The notes under the pieces were generated by a model. That model made no database searches and was not told the origin of the DNA. It worked only from the letters and a program-made list of their open reading frames with translations. Source: Perca fluviatilis (lineage: Eukaryota; Chordata; Actinopteri; Perciformes; Percidae). From it: DNA of 64,000 nt. A program made the translations under genes and the position numbers. Below, piece after piece: positions 48,130 to 60,265 of this stretch. The stretch spans positions 24,405,883 to 24,469,882 of the forward strand of contig NC_053119.1 of NCBI RefSeq assembly GCF_010015445.1. The letters run 5' to 3'. Each line of letters begins with the position of its first letter. Position 1 is the stretch's first letter.

Positions 48130-50795
48130 TAACCTGTCAACTGTAACGCCATTGTTCCTAGCTGCCGAAAAGAGGGAGCAAAGGAACTAGCACCTTGGTA
48201 TAACTCCCAAACTCAAATTAAAACAATTCGAAACCCGAATGTGTGGGTCCACCAGGTGGAAGAATCTCGTTTGGATTGGAAGAAACAAAACATAGGAGCC
48301 TAAAAGGCCAGATCAACTATACTTCACTATGAAACAAACACCGGTTTCTTTTCAGCACTGTCGCCAGGCTGAAGATAGCCACAGCTCTACTGAGCCATCT
48401 ATCCTCTAGCTCTGAGTAGGTGACTCTGGTTCTTCAATGTAATTAACAATAGGTAAACACCTTTAACTCAACTCTAACGGACCTTTAGAGTTTGATAAAA
48501 CATATCGCTTTATCCTATAGTTTTTGTATCGCATCTCCTGTCCTTGGACCCCATCCCAACACTACTCAAAGAATTACCTGTGGTTAACACCTCATTACTA
48601 GTATGATCAATAGTCTCTATTAACAGGTTATGTACCACAGTTTAAAGTAGCGTGTAAAACCTCTTCTGAAAAAACCACCCCCTGGATCCTGAGGTCTTAG
48701 CAAACTATAGACCTATATCTAACCTTCCTTTTCTATCCAAGATCCTTGAGAAGGTGGTTGCTAATCAGTTATGTGATTTTCTACATAGCAACAGTTTATT
48801 TGATGACTTTCAATCAGGATTTAGAAAGAATATAGCACAGAGACGGCACTGGTGAAAATTACTAACGACCTTTTAACTGCTGCAGACAAAGGTCTTGTCT
48901 CCATTCTTGTTTTACTAGATCTTAGTGCTGCATTTGACACAATTGACCATTCAATCCTGTTACAGAGATTGGAACACTTGGTTGGCATTAAAGGAATTGC
49001 TCTGAGTTGGTTTAGGTCCTATTTCTCTGATCGATCTCAATTTGTGAATGTTAATGATAAATCCTCCAAGATGCTACTAAAGTTAGCCATGGGGTTCCTC
49101 AAGGCTCAGTGCTTGGACCAATTCTATTCTCCTTATATATGCTTCCTCTAGGCAATATTATTAGAAAACACTCAATTAACTTTCACTGTTATGCGATGAC
49201 ACCCAATTATACTTGTCAATCAAACCAGACGAAACCAGTCAGCTAGCAAAATTTCAAGAGTGCATTAAGGATATAAAACTGGATGACTATAATTTTCTGA
49301 TGTTAAACCCTAACAAAACTGAAGTTATTGTGCTGGGCCTAAACACCTCGAACTTCATTATCTAGAGATATAGTACTCTGGATGGTGTTGCCCTGGCCTC
49401 CAGCACCACTGTTAGAAATTTAGGAGTTATCTTTGATCAGGATATATCCTTTAATGCCAATCTAAAAAAACCTCAAGAACAGCCTTTTTCATCTTCGTAA
49501 CATTGCCAAAATTAGGAATATCCTGTCTCAAAACACGCTGAAAAACTAGTCATGCATTTGTTACTTCCAGGCTGGACTATTGTAATTCCTACTGTCAGGT
49601 TGCTCAAATAAGTTCTTAAGACTCTCCAGCTGATCCAATGCTGCAGCGTGTTTCACAAGAACTAAGAAAGAGATTATTTCTCCTGTATTAGCTTCTCTGC
49701 ATTGGTTCCTGTTGAATCCGATTGAGTTTAAAGTCCTTCTCTTGACCTACAAAGCCATGGTCTACACCATCATATCTAGAAGCTCCTAATACCTATTGTC
49801 CTACTAGAGCACTCCTCCCCAGAATGCAGAGTTACTGGTGGTACCTAGAGTTCTAAAAGTAGAATGGGAGCAGAGCCTTCAGTTATCAGGCTCCTCCTAT
49901 GGAACCAGCTCGATCTGGGTTCGGGGGCAGAAACTGTCACCTCATTCAAGAATGAACTTAAAACTCTCCTATTTGTAAAGCTATAGTTAGGGGTGAGGAG
50001 TTGCAGTGTTCACCTAACTGCCCAACTGCTTCTCTTCATATTGTTAGATTATATACATAACAAAGTAGAGCAGGCCAGCCAAGCCAGATCCGGAGGGGGA
50101 GAGTTCTAAGCCCAAAAAAGCTACCTCTCCTTATGACCTGTCTCTCTTAGTTACCTGTTATAGTTACGTGTTTATAGTCCTAGACTGCCGGGGACTTCCT
50201 TCCTTTGACACACTGAGCTGCTCTCTCCTCTCCCTTTCTATTACTGTTTCTATTACTGTTACTGTTTCTATTACTGTTACTATTACTATTACTATTTGTG
50301 TGCAGCCCGTCCCAGAAAAGCTTTTTACTAATCTACAGCTTCTGGGAGTTTACTCCCGGTCCTTATGTTTTTTCCCCAGCGTATTTCCTTGGAGAACGTT
50401 GGCACCAAGACCCTGGTTGCAGCTGTCGCCGTGGTCCTGCTGCACTCCCTGCTGAGCTCAGCGATGCCCCACTGTAACTGCCTACGTCCTGCTGAACCCT
50501 GCAGCTTCCCGCTACATCCAGTCACTGTTCCATTATTAATGTGACTACTATCGCCACTGTTCATCACACCCCGCGGCGTCAGACACCGCCCTACCAAAAG
50601 CCTGGGTCTGTCGGGTTTCTTCCCAAGGGGTTTTTCCTCGCCACTGTCACTTGCTCTTGAGGGAATTACTGGAATTGTTGGAATTGTTGGGGCTTTGTAA
50701 ATTATAGAGTGTGGTCTAGACCTACTCTATCTGTAAAGTGTCTCGAGATAACTTATGTTATGATTTGATACTATAAATAAAAGTTGATTGTGGAA
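48130..50795 (+). mobile_element. Decayed L2-type LINE, near-complete 3' half
   Basis: Plus-strand fragments in changing frames match L2 ORF2 in order: RFLFSTVARL (near 48350), the reverse transcriptase block at 48852-49151, and SFKNELKTLLF (near 49940). A 3' untranslated region follows with a CTATTACTG minisatellite (50238-50296), ending GTAAAGTGTCTCGAGATAAC and ACTATAAATAAAAGTTGATT (to ~50795). Many stops and frameshifts mean it is old and inactive. It lies in the opposite orientation to the L2 at 12318-13859. Confidence 0.85.
48690..49480 (+). pseudogene. L2 reverse transcriptase, multiply broken
   Basis: One frame (48852-49151) reads LVSILVLLDLSAAFDTIDHS, then GIKGIALSWFRSYFSDRSQF. The FDTIDH box holds the first catalytic aspartate. 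The following GVPQGS motif is corrupted ([13 protein letters not shown]). Near 49190 the YADD box region reads CYAMT/HPIILV after a base loss. Frames before and after show the remaining blocks with stops. Confidence 0.85.
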
Positions 50796-51960
50796 GGTGT
50801 GATCATGTTAAACCTGCCTTTAGTCTTCTCAGACGGTGTAACTGGAAAGGCAACTATTGGTTTGATTTTTTAATGTGGTGAAGAAAGCAGAAAACCTTGA
50901 TGTCATGTTTGAGGTGATTTCTTTAAAACACATTTGCATTCATGGCAGGCATTATTATTTCTAAAGTCATTTTAAAAAAAGAATGTGATTTGTAGTGCTG
51001 AATGCCTGGCCCTCGATGGTAAGTAGGAGATAATGCCACAGGCACATGGGAAGGCTGAAGGACAGAAGCTCTCAGTAGTGTCAACCTCGGAGCAGAGGCA
51101 GGTCCACTGGGATGATGAGCGAATGCAATCTCTCTCCTCACTGTCCTCTGCCTCTGATCCTCTCCTCATCCTACCCCACACTTTACTCGCCTTGCTTATT
51201 TCCTTCCCTCTGTGTCTTATCCTCACTTGCTCCTATTTCTTTCTCCTACCCTTAGTTTTTTATTTTCCATAAGCTTTTTTCTTTCACCCTCTTATCTTCC
51301 TCCTTCTGTATCTCTTGTGTCTCCCCACCATGAGCTTTGTATTGTAGCTGTCAGGAAATGAGAAAGGCACTCAATTACTGTGCTCATTAAAGCATTAATG
51401 TCAAGGTTGTGGTGTGTTCTGATGGCCAACAGGCAACAGCTAACAGACAGTGTGCTTAGTAGCAAATCTTCTGCTACATGTCCAACAAGACAGACACGGT
51501 TTGATATGGGTTCACTGATAACAAAGCCTTGGATGGAAATCATGGCGGACAGAATGATGAGAGCAGTATTAATGATGGACCTGGCTGGGCCTGTATACAC
51601 AATGATAGCGTGATTTGGTCTTCTAACATCAGCAACAGGAACATATCAGATGAGAGAATGGCCAGGCATTATAGACATTACAATGTAACCTTGTAAACCT
51701 GCCCCTTCTGTGAACATGGCAGAGCTTTTATATTTATTAAACACACAAGAAGAATTATCTGCTGATCACATGAGATGGTGTGTGTACAAAGAGCTAATGC
51801 TTTGGCAACATATATTGCATTCATCAAGGTAAACATGTAACTTTCAAATGAGACATATTTTCTGACTTGCTTCTTGATTCGCAGTGCGTAATTAATTCAT
51901 TACAAATCAGTGCGTACGTTGTTTTTAAATTTGTTAGAGTCAATATTTTTATTTACAATA
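50796..51960. other. Unassigned sequence
   Basis: No gene or element recognised. Short overlapping frames on both strands at 50920-51610 have no domain. Confidence 0.45.
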
Positions 51961-52015
51961 TTTTTTTTTTTTTTTTTTTTTTAAAATATATTTTTTTTTT
52001 TTTTTTTTTTTTTAT

Positions 52016-52089
<74 letters not shown>

Positions 52090-52130
52090 TTTTTTTTTTT
52101 TTTAAAAAAAAAAAAATTTTTTTTTTTTTT
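51961..52130. repeat. 170-bp T-rich low-complexity tract
   Basis: Almost all T, broken only by short A runs and TAAAATATA-like islands. Like the T run at 3511, its exact length is likely unreliable. The apparent phenylalanine-rich frame is an artefact. Confidence 0.95.
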
Positions 52131-52332
52131 TATTATTGGAATTTTAATTAGGTTTTTATCTTTTAGTAAACCATTTGATAACAAGTTATGTGGTATTTTG
52201 CACGTACAAACACCATAGCAACATATCCACAGGTAGAGGATGGACAGTACTGTGAGTATGACTGATTTACTGACACACAAATAAGACAGAAGTGCTAAGA
52301 AAAAGTATATTCATACAACTACTGTTGATGCT
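52131..52332. other. Unassigned sequence
   Basis: Nothing recognised. Confidence 0.5.
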
Positions 52333-52445
52333 CGGTTCTCCTGACTTTTTAAGTGGGAAATCCGACTTCAGGAGTCGTTCCAGTTGACATTTCTGACTGG
52401 GAACTCGGAAATTCCAACTTCCCAGTTTAACTGGAACACACCATT
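52333..52445. mobile_element. MITE-like fragment with inverted halves
   Basis: GTGGGAAATCCGACTTCAGG and CTGGGAACTCGGAAATTCC face ACTTCCCAGTTTAACTGGAA, giving several short inverted blocks (TTCCCAGT/ACTGGGAA). Their arrangement recalls fish hAT-like MITE ends. The boundaries are not defined. Confidence 0.4.
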
Positions 52446-53764
52446 ATTAGCTGACTGCAGTTCCCCTCAGATCAACAGAGAGTTTCAGCATCTTTTGACT
52501 CACCGTTTTGGTTTTCATCAACAGAAGGCAGCTTCAACTCCAACATCTTTGCCATATTAGCTGGAAAAGTAATATGGTCATGATGAAGGAGTTTACAGCT
52601 TTTTGATCTCCCCACGTAGCCAATAAATCTGTTAATTACAAATTAAAGTTTCATTTTATACTACTTTGCACATCTACTCTAACACAGTTGAGAGGGAAAT
52701 ACATTACCCTGTACTACACTACATTTATATGACAGTTATGGTTATTATAGTTCAGAGTCAGATTTTACATAGGAAACATGGTTATCCTATAAAAAGATAT
52801 TGTCCACTATTATACACAGTTGTCAGTTTATCAGGTACACTTTGCTAAAATGAATGTAGTCTAAAACGTCAACCCTAATAGAAAGGTGTTGATTGTAATG
52901 CTCCCATAAATGCAGTGTATTTCCTTTTTTTCTATTACAGTACATTTCCTACTTTTTGCTATTTACTCCTTTGAGGATGTGATTCTATTTCTGTCGGTTG
53001 TATTTGGCACATCCTCACCAAAATATAGTGCAATGTGTGCTTACATGAGATTATGTACCACCTGCGCTAATACAGAGAATTTCTATTTCAGGAATAAAGT
53101 GATCAGTCTTCATGTTGGCTTTCAGGTAACACTCTTGCTCACCACCATAGTAACGTAGGCACAATGTCAATTCTTTGGCTAATCTCCAAGCTTCTATTCC
53201 CTCCCAGCTTCAGATATAAGGAGAGGGTAACTGGACACAGGTCTGCCCCATTGGCCTCACTGAGCCACCCCTGGCTCTATTTGCCTCTTGAACCTGCTGT
53301 CAACTCCAAGCCTACTTTTGCTACTCAGTTGCCTCTCAGGAAGCTGGATGGATACCATATATGCATCCTGGTTGTCCTGATGTGTTTATCACATTGTTTT
53401 TCCTTTTTGGATAAGTTTTAGTGTCTTTCTCTGTTCTTATGATGGTGTTGCTTCCTTCTCTGTGTTGCTTTCTTTGTCTTTGTAACTCGATGTCATTGTG
53501 AATGAGGGCTGCCCCTTAATGATCCCTCTCGAATGAATGTAGTAATACCCTAAATCAGCCCAGTAAATGGCTATTCAAGTAACAAAGTTGAACTCAATTT
53601 GGTGTCTGAGAATATCACGTTTCTTCCATACACGCAACCCCCTAACCTGCGACTTCTGTTCATATTTAAATAATTTCCAATAGTGATGTATGTTGTATGT
53701 TTACTGGCTACATTTTGTGCAAATGCAGGACGAAGTGTAATTTTAGCGCATGTCACATTTTATT
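52446..53764. other. Unassigned sequence
   Basis: No gene recognised. Open frames of 60-85 codons at 52666-53421 show no domain. Confidence 0.45.
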
Positions 53765-53960
53765 TATTTTAATTTTATACTTTTTATTGATCCCCAGTGG
53801 GGAAATTGCAATTAACATTCTGTTAAAATTCACTACACACAGGCCTGAAATACACACACACACTCAGGATGTGGAGGAGGGGGTCATAATGGATGGGCAT
53901 ACAAAGTGCTTGACTTCTACTTTACAATGGGATCTGGAGGGCACAGCTTGACATATTAGC
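53765..53960 (-). repeat. Interspersed repeat, retroelement tail-like
   Basis: TTTTTATTGATCCCCAGTGG and GGAAATTGCAATTAAC form a block that recurs in fish genomes as the 3' end of a short retroelement, read here in inverse orientation. A CACACACA tract follows. The class is uncertain. Confidence 0.4.
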
Positions 53961-54432
53961 ATTCAGTGGGGTGTGGCAGCTTGTTGCCAAGGTCTTAACA
54001 AGGGTTGGAAATTGTTTGTGAAAGAGACTGCTCTAAATTCAGAGCAAACTCCCCCAGCTGTCAGATAATTCAAATATCTTTACACGGGTGAAACCTTTGA
54101 ATCATTGGTTGTACGTTCACTGATGTAGTTCTGTTGTCCAACAATACTAATAGGCTTCATTCCTCAAAAATGGAGCAACTTTTAAATGCCCATGACATTT
54201 GCCTGAAATAACAAAGAGCATGAACCAACTGAACTTATGTTCTTCCCCACACTATGACTTCAGAAGTAATGATTACATGATGGTGACAAATTGAATAACG
54301 ATTTTGTCGCAAACAGAAGACACTGATGCTACTGTTTTGTTTGGGTGCACCATGACCACCCTTAATATTACACTGATAACTCATCCAGAACTGCTGCCAA
54401 AACCCTGCTTGGAACCAGGGCAAAACATTTCA
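53961..54432. other. Unassigned sequence
   Basis: Nothing recognised up to the TTAA that begins the foldback MITE. Confidence 0.5.
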
Positions 54433-55359
54433 TTAAAGTGATGGTTCGGAGTAATTTCACCCTAGGGTCCTTTGCACCATGACCTCGAGCCAAACACCCC
54501 CCCAGAAGCTTTTTTCACCTGGGTCTAACATTGGGAGAGTTAGCGTAGAGTAGTGTTAGCGGCCTAGCTTAGCGCAGGAGGATAATGGATCCGAAGTGTC
54601 TCTTAACATTACCCCACTAATAATGCCCGAAATGATACCAACGGTCTACACTAGTACATATAGGTTATGCACTCATAAAACGATGGATTGTAAAGTTTGT
54701 AAGTAAACCAGAAGGTTATGTAAATAACACTTGCCTGCTGGCTTCTGCTCTCTGCTGTTGTTGTTGCTGCTGTAAGACAGAGTGGTTAGGGACATCTACA
54801 AATTACAACACCGAAAAGAGATGCAACCAAAATATTTTTTAATTTAACTTTATTTTTAAAGTAAGTGCTGTAGTATAACTAGCAGGAGACAAGTAATAAT
54901 TGAGGTAAGTTTGGAGACATTACCTTATTTAATCATTAAATTAATAAATATTTTTGTTGCATCTCTTTTCGGTGTTGTAATTTGTAGATGTCCCTAAGCA
55001 CTCTTACTGCCCGGTAGTAACAGCAGCAGCAGCAGCAGAGAGCAGAAGCCAGCAGGCAAGTGTTATTTACATAAACTTCTGGTGTACTTACAAATTTTAC
55101 AATCCATCGTTTTATGAGTGCATAACCTATTTGTACTACTGTAGACGTTTGGTATCATTTCGGGCATTATTAGTGGGGTAATGTAAAGAGACACTTCGGA
55201 TCCATTAGCCTCTGCGCTAAGCTATTCAGCTGATAACGCTACGCTACGCTAACGCTCCCAATGTTCGACCCAGGTGAAAAAAGCTTCTGGGGGGGTGTTT
55301 GGCTCGAGATCATGGTGCAAAGGACCCTAGGGTGAAATTACTCCGAACCATCACTTTAA
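54433..55359. mobile_element. 927-bp foldback MITE with ~400-bp inverted arms and TTAA flanks
   Basis: The left arm starts TTAAAGTGATGGTTCGGAGT and the right arm ends ACTCCGAACCATCACTTTAA. The inverse match continues inward through TTTCACCCTAGGGTCCTTTG, CCCCCCCAGAAGCTTTTTTC, ACCTGGGTC, TCCGAAGTGTCTCTT, the CATCGTTTTATGAGTGCATA block, GTTATGTAAATAACACTTGC and GTTGTAATTTGTAGATGTCC, almost to the centre near 54890. TTAA is present at both outer edges (54433-54436 and 55356-55359). The centre is AT-rich and there is no transposase. A half copy lies at 13860-14225. Confidence 0.88.
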
Positions 55360-55379
55360 ACACTCGTTCCCTCATATAA

Positions 55380-56290
55380 TGAATCGCTTCATACTTGCAC
55401 TACCTGTCTGGGCCCTTTGCTCCAGCTGAGCTTGCAGATGGTAGGTCTTTCTCCTTAACTTCCCTCCTCTCACGGAGTGGTCTGTGGTCTGTATACCTAT
55501 CTTAGGAATCACCCACAGTTTCTATTTTTAAAATCAGGCTCAAAGCATTGCTTACATAATTGGTACTATCATAATTCCTCTCTTTAACACTACATGACCT
55601 TGCTTTCCTCACCTCAACCACCCAAGGCCATGCCATTACTTCAACACCCCTCACCCCATCACCCAACTGAAATGAAACATTTAGACTGAAATGAAACTGC
55701 TGGCTTACAGTGACTCACTATTGGCTAGAGTTTTTATGCATGTTCCCTCTCCACCTCTCTTTGCCCCGTGCAACTCGTGCCCTTGTCTGCAGCCTTCCCA
55801 AATTGATGCATTTCACATTCTTCCTGATTTCCCTCCAGCCTCTAGGGAACAACACACCCTCAGCTCTGTGCTGCCTTCAGCCCTACTCAAGGCTGCACTA
55901 CACATCTTTTGGGTGTGTTGCTCCTCTATTCTTGTACTAACCTTTGACCACCTGGCTGCAATTCCTCCATGTCCGAGCTCTCTAATGACATCTTATCCTC
56001 ATAGCAAGGGCTGCAGAGTCACTACTGACATGCCATCATAGCATGAAAACCCATCTTTTCAGACAGCACCCATTCCTAGCCAAACATCATTTAACTGTAT
56101 AAAAATGTGGATTCTGGATTTCCTTATAAAATATCATTCCTTCATACACTTCCCGACTTCCTTGCACAGAACAGTGCTTTTTTCCGTCTCTGTCCATACT
56201 TTAATCCATTACATATAGGCTTCAGTACATGCAAAAATGTTCCTGTTGCAACCTGTTCTGGATAAGAGTATCCATTTATTGCTGTCATTG
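55380..56290 (+). pseudogene. Degraded LINE-like fragments
   Basis: ESPTVSIFKIRLKALL (near 55505-55555) and MKTHLFRQHPFLAKHH (near 56041-56090) resemble the C-terminal tail of LINE reverse transcriptases, where a SFKxxLKTHLF-like block precedes the end. CTGGATAAGAGTATCC at 56260 resembles the GGATAAGAG 3' tail of LINE/SINE pairs. Two separate tails suggest two insertions. No reverse transcriptase core is recognisable, so confidence is low. Confidence 0.35.
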
Positions 56291-58494
56291 TATTTTATTT
56301 TCTATTGATTAGCTAACACCATGGAAACAAATTGGCTTAATCACCTTCTGACTGAACACCAGCACTATGAACATAATTCAAAGAAAATTCTTTCTTTGGT
56401 TAATGTGAAATATTATAGTTATCACCCTCAAATATGAAATATATATTCAAATGTTAAGAGAGAAATTCTTGTGTGAGACAGTGATCTTTTCTCAGCTTTT
56501 TAGTTATATATGTTTTTTTAAGATACATACAGAGAACTAACCTCACACACAATTCTCATCCAATGCCAGTCTGCAATGTCCTCCATTTAATTTGCAAAAA
56601 TAGAACAAAATAAACAGCAATTAATGGGGCCTGAATGGAAACATGCATGAGAGATGTGAGGCAAGGATTCCTGCTTTGAAGACGGGCTTCTAACAACCCT
56701 CTGCTCCTTAGATGTATAATAGAGTAATAAAACAGGCACTCTCTCAAGCAGGTATACTGTATTTCATTACCATTCCCCCTGGGCTAATCAGTACGCCCTC
56801 AGGAATGATTTCAACATGTTTACCCAAGGAGTACAATATAATACTGACAGATACTGTGATAAAGAGGGTTAAAAATTTAGATTATCAGGGGGGATTTGAT
56901 TGTCATGGCTTTCTTTTACTGTGTGAATTATTCAATCATTCTTTTTAATGTAATTTTAAAGGCAATGTTTCATCCCTCTTGGTACTTCAATATTGTGGCT
57001 GTATTCTCATTTTAAGCAATTTCTTAGTCTGTGCGTTTTCTCTAGTATTGAGAGAAATACTGAGAGATTTTTGCTAGGCCAAAATCAATAAGACAATTCG
57101 AGCACAAAGTGTAAATTCCTATTGTGCTAAACAATTTGATTAAAAGTATGCCAGTTGATGTTGGTGCCACCTCCCAGGGGATGTTGTAGACCTTCAAACT
57201 TGTAGTGACTGCCTAAAGGGTGCTGTTTCATTGATTCAACCATGTGACTTGTGGGAATGATTCATCTCACAACTGCAATCTGGCCCAGGTCTTAAATTAC
57301 CACCTGTCAATGCCAGTAAAATCTTGTCTTTACCTCCCCTGTGTTATCATCAGAAGAAATACTGTTGCATGGGACAAACAACATTTATCTGTACATTATT
57401 TGCAGAAAGAACATGCTTCAGATGTATTTTCCTGCAAAACAACATAGCAGTATTTTCTTTTTTTCAAACATACCTTGTGTCAAAGTTGCCAATCATTTCT
57501 CTGAGAACTGCTCCAGTAATTTGTTATGGCAGTTGGTCCTATCTGAATAAATGGGTGCTTACAGCAGCAAGCTCAGATACACAGACAGCAAGTTATGAGT
57601 AGTCCAGTCATCTTAATGTAAGCAATCTTAAATATAAAATAGGACTTCAATAAAAGCAAGTACTTGGGTTATTCAGATAACTAAAATTATAGGAAAAGTT
57701 ACATTGTGACACATCTGGTGAGGACCATGTAAGACCGGTGACAAATGTCATGTTGATTTACTCGGTAGAGCTCTCAAAATAAAATCTCAATGTTTACAAA
57801 ACTCAAAATTTCAATTGGTGTTGGCAATTCTTGACCTGGTTCTAATGAAGTATTATAATAACCAAACACAAATTATTAATGATTTGATCACAAATGCAAA
57901 ATTGTATTACATTTCCACAGATATACTCCATTAGTAACTTTGTGAAGTGCTGCTATAATTTAAATTACATTCATACATACCCTGTATTTAGTGTTATGCT
58001 GTTGTTTTACTTGCCAATGCTTTCTATCCTAAACAGATTGCTTTATAGCTGCACTATTTAATATTTTCATATTAATAATGGGTCAAATGACAAATGAGTT
58101 GTTCGTATGACAATGGCTGGAGAATTATTATCTGCCACAGCTGTGTCACCCAGGAAGCATTTTAGCATCTTTCAGCTCATTGTTTCAGTTTTGCGGTGTA
58201 AGTACACTTGTTTTGGTTTACTAGAGTGTTTAGCAAAACAGCTCTGATATGAGCACTGAATGCTCAGCAGGTACAACAGACAAAGTTAGCTCCTGTAGCT
58301 GTTAGAGCATGAAGTAGCTGTGTATCTGTTATTGGTGCAGACCAAAACACAGCTAAAAGGAGAGTAATGGACTTACATATAAATAGGAAAGTTTTTACAT
58401 GTTTGCCAAATCAACTTATATGGAATAAGTCCATGTTGTGTTTACAGCTCACTCACCTCACAACTGCCTTCTTCTGCTGTTTGTTTTATAACTG
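56291..58494. other. Unassigned sequence
   Basis: No gene or element recognised. The stretch at 56540-56960 is non-repetitive and of moderate composition, a possible conserved non-coding block by eye only. Confidence 0.4.
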
Positions 58495-58658
58495 TTTTTA
58501 TAGTTCTGTCATTCTCAGGCACCTTTGGAGGTGCCTCCCAGTTGGACCTCGGGATTTTCCAGTCCATACTCGGCACAGATGTTTCTGTACACTATGCCAG
58601 CCACTTGGTTATGGCGTTCCATGTATACCGTACCTGCCTGCATCTTACACCCTGCTGT
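58495..58658 (-). pseudogene. R2-like LINE, C-terminal piece beyond the Tc1
   Basis: The minus strand reads AGCKMQAGTVYMERHNQVAG, then IVYRNICAEYGLENP. This is the zinc-knuckle and following block of the same LINE whose reverse transcriptase lies at 60460-61112. The Tc1 at 58661-60263 splits the knuckle: the CAGCACA side is at 60266 and the CAGCAGGGTGTAAG side at 58658. Recognisable LINE sequence fades near 58495, so the 3' end is missing. Confidence 0.75.
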
Positions 58659-58660
58659 TA

Positions 58661-60263
58661 CAGTGGGGAAAAAAGTATTTAGTCAGCCACCAATTGTGCA
58701 AGTTCTCCCACTTAAAAAGATGAGAGAGGCCTGTAATTTTCATCATAGGTACACTTCAACTATGAGAGACAAAATGAGAAAATAAATCCAGAAAATGACA
58801 TTGTAGGATTTGTAATGAATTAATTGGTAAATTCCTTGGTAAAATAAGTATTTGGTCACCTACAAACAAGCAAGATTTCTGGCTCTCACAGACCTGTAAC
58901 TTCTTCTTTAAGAGGCTCCTCTGTCCTCCACTAGTTACCTGTATTAATGGCACCTGTTTGAACTTGTTATCAGTATAAAAGACACCTGTCCACAACCTCC
59001 AACAGTCACACTCCAAACTCCACTATGGCCAAGACCAAAGAGCCGTCAAAGGACATCAGAAACAAAATTGTAGACCTGCACCAGCCTGGGAAGACTGAAT
59101 CTGCAATAGGTAAGCAGCTTGGTGTGAAGAAATCAACTGTGAGAGCAATTATTAGAAAATGGAAGACATACAAGACCACTGATAATCTCCCTCGATTTGG
59201 GGCTCCACGCAAGATCTCACCCCGTGGGGTCAAAATGATCACAAGAACAGTGAGCAAAAATCCCAGAACCACACGGGGGGACCTAGTGAATGACTTGCAG
59301 AGAGCTGGGACCAAAGTAACAAAGGCTACCATCAGTAACACACTACGCCGCCAGGGACTCAAATCCTGCAGTGCCAGACGTGTCCACCTGCTTAAGCCTG
59401 TACATGTCCAGGCCCGTCTGAAGTTTGCTAGAGAGCATATGGATGATCCAGAAGAGGATTGGGAGAATGTCATATGGTCAGATGAAACCAAAATAGAACT
59501 TTTTGGTAAAAACTCAACTCGTCGTGTTTGGAGGAGAAAGAATGCTGAATTGCATCCAAAGAACACCATACCTACTGTGAAGCATGGGGGTGGAAACATC
59601 ATGCTTTGGGGTTGTTTTTCTGCAAAGGGACCAGGACGACTGATCCGTGTAAAGGAAAGAATGAATGGGGCCATGTATCGTGAGATTTTGAGTGAAAACC
59701 TCCTTCCATCAGCAAGGGAATTGAAGATGAAATGTGGCTGGGTCTTTCAGCATGATAATGATCCCAAACACACCGCCCCGGCAATGAAGGAATGGCTTCG
59801 TAAGAAGCATTTCAAGGTCCTGGAGTGGCCTAGCCAGTCTCCAGATCTCAACCCCATAGAAAATCTTTGGAGGGAGTTGAAAGTCTGTGTTGCCCAGCAA
59901 CAGCCCCAAAACATCACTGCTCTAGAGGAGATCTGCATGGAGGAATGGGCCAAAATACCAGCAACAGTGTGTGAAAACCTTGTGAAGACTTACAGAAAAC
60001 GTTTGACCTCTTTCATTGCCAACAAAGGGTATATAACAAAGTATTGAAATGAACTTTTGTTATTGACCAAATACTTATTTTCCACCATAATTTGCAAATA
60101 AATTCATAAAAAATCCTACAATGTGATTTTCTGGATTTTTTTTTCTCATTTTGTCTCTCAAAGTTGAAGTGTAACTATGATGAAAATTACAGGCCTCTCT
60201 CATCTTTTTAAGTGGGAGAACTTGCACAATTGGTGGCTGACTAAATACCTTTTTGCCCCATTG
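58661..60263 (+). mobile_element. Intact Tc1-like transposon, 1603 bp
   Basis: The ends are CAGTGGGGAAAAAAGTATTT (left) and its inverse AAATACCTTTTTGCCCCATTG (right), flanked by TA at 58659-58660 and 60264-60265. The terminal inverted repeats are about 200 bp (58661-58860 and 60063-60263) and carry the repeated blocks AGTATTTGGTCA and CCACTTAAAAAGATGAGAG. The transposase gene between them is complete, so the whole element is structurally intact. It interrupts an R2-like LINE. Confidence 0.97.
59025..60047 (+). CDS. Tc1-like transposase, complete
   Basis: 340 codons from ATG to TGA with no break, the usual length of the family. The N-terminal ~115 residues are a paired-like DNA-binding region with two helix-turn-helix units ([31 protein letters not shown]) joined by a basic stretch. 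A nuclear-localisation-like run ([13 protein letters not shown]) follows. The catalytic triad is D153 ([11 protein letters not shown]), D244 (QHDNDPKHT) and E279 ([11 protein letters not shown]), with 34 residues between the last two (DD34E). The glycine-rich [12 protein letters not shown] block is present. It would bind the ~200-bp terminal repeats in the nucleus and move the element between TA sites. Whether it is expressed or active cannot be seen. The start is the first ATG, in the position usual for the family. Confidence 0.97.
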   Translation: MAKTKEPSKDIRNKIVDLHQPGKTESAIGKQLGVKKSTVRAIIRKWKTYKTTDNLPRFGAPRKISPRGVKMITRTVSKNPRTTRGDLVNDLQRAGTKVTKATISNTLRRQGLKSCSARRVHLLKPVHVQARLKFAREHMDDPEEDWENVIWSDETKIELFGKNSTRRVWRRKNAELHPKNTIPTVKHGGGNIMLWGCFSAKGPGRLIRVKERMNGAMYREILSENLLPSARELKMKCGWVFQHDNDPKHTAPAMKEWLRKKHFKVLEWPSQSPDLNPIENLWRELKVCVAQQQPQNITALEEICMEEWAKIPATVCENLVKTYRKRLTSFIANKGYITKY

Positions 60264-60265
60264 TA

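Noticed and set aside
59006..59674. 222-codon minus-strand frame opposite the Tc1 transposase
   Set aside because: Antisense shadow of the intact transposase gene, with no motif of its own.
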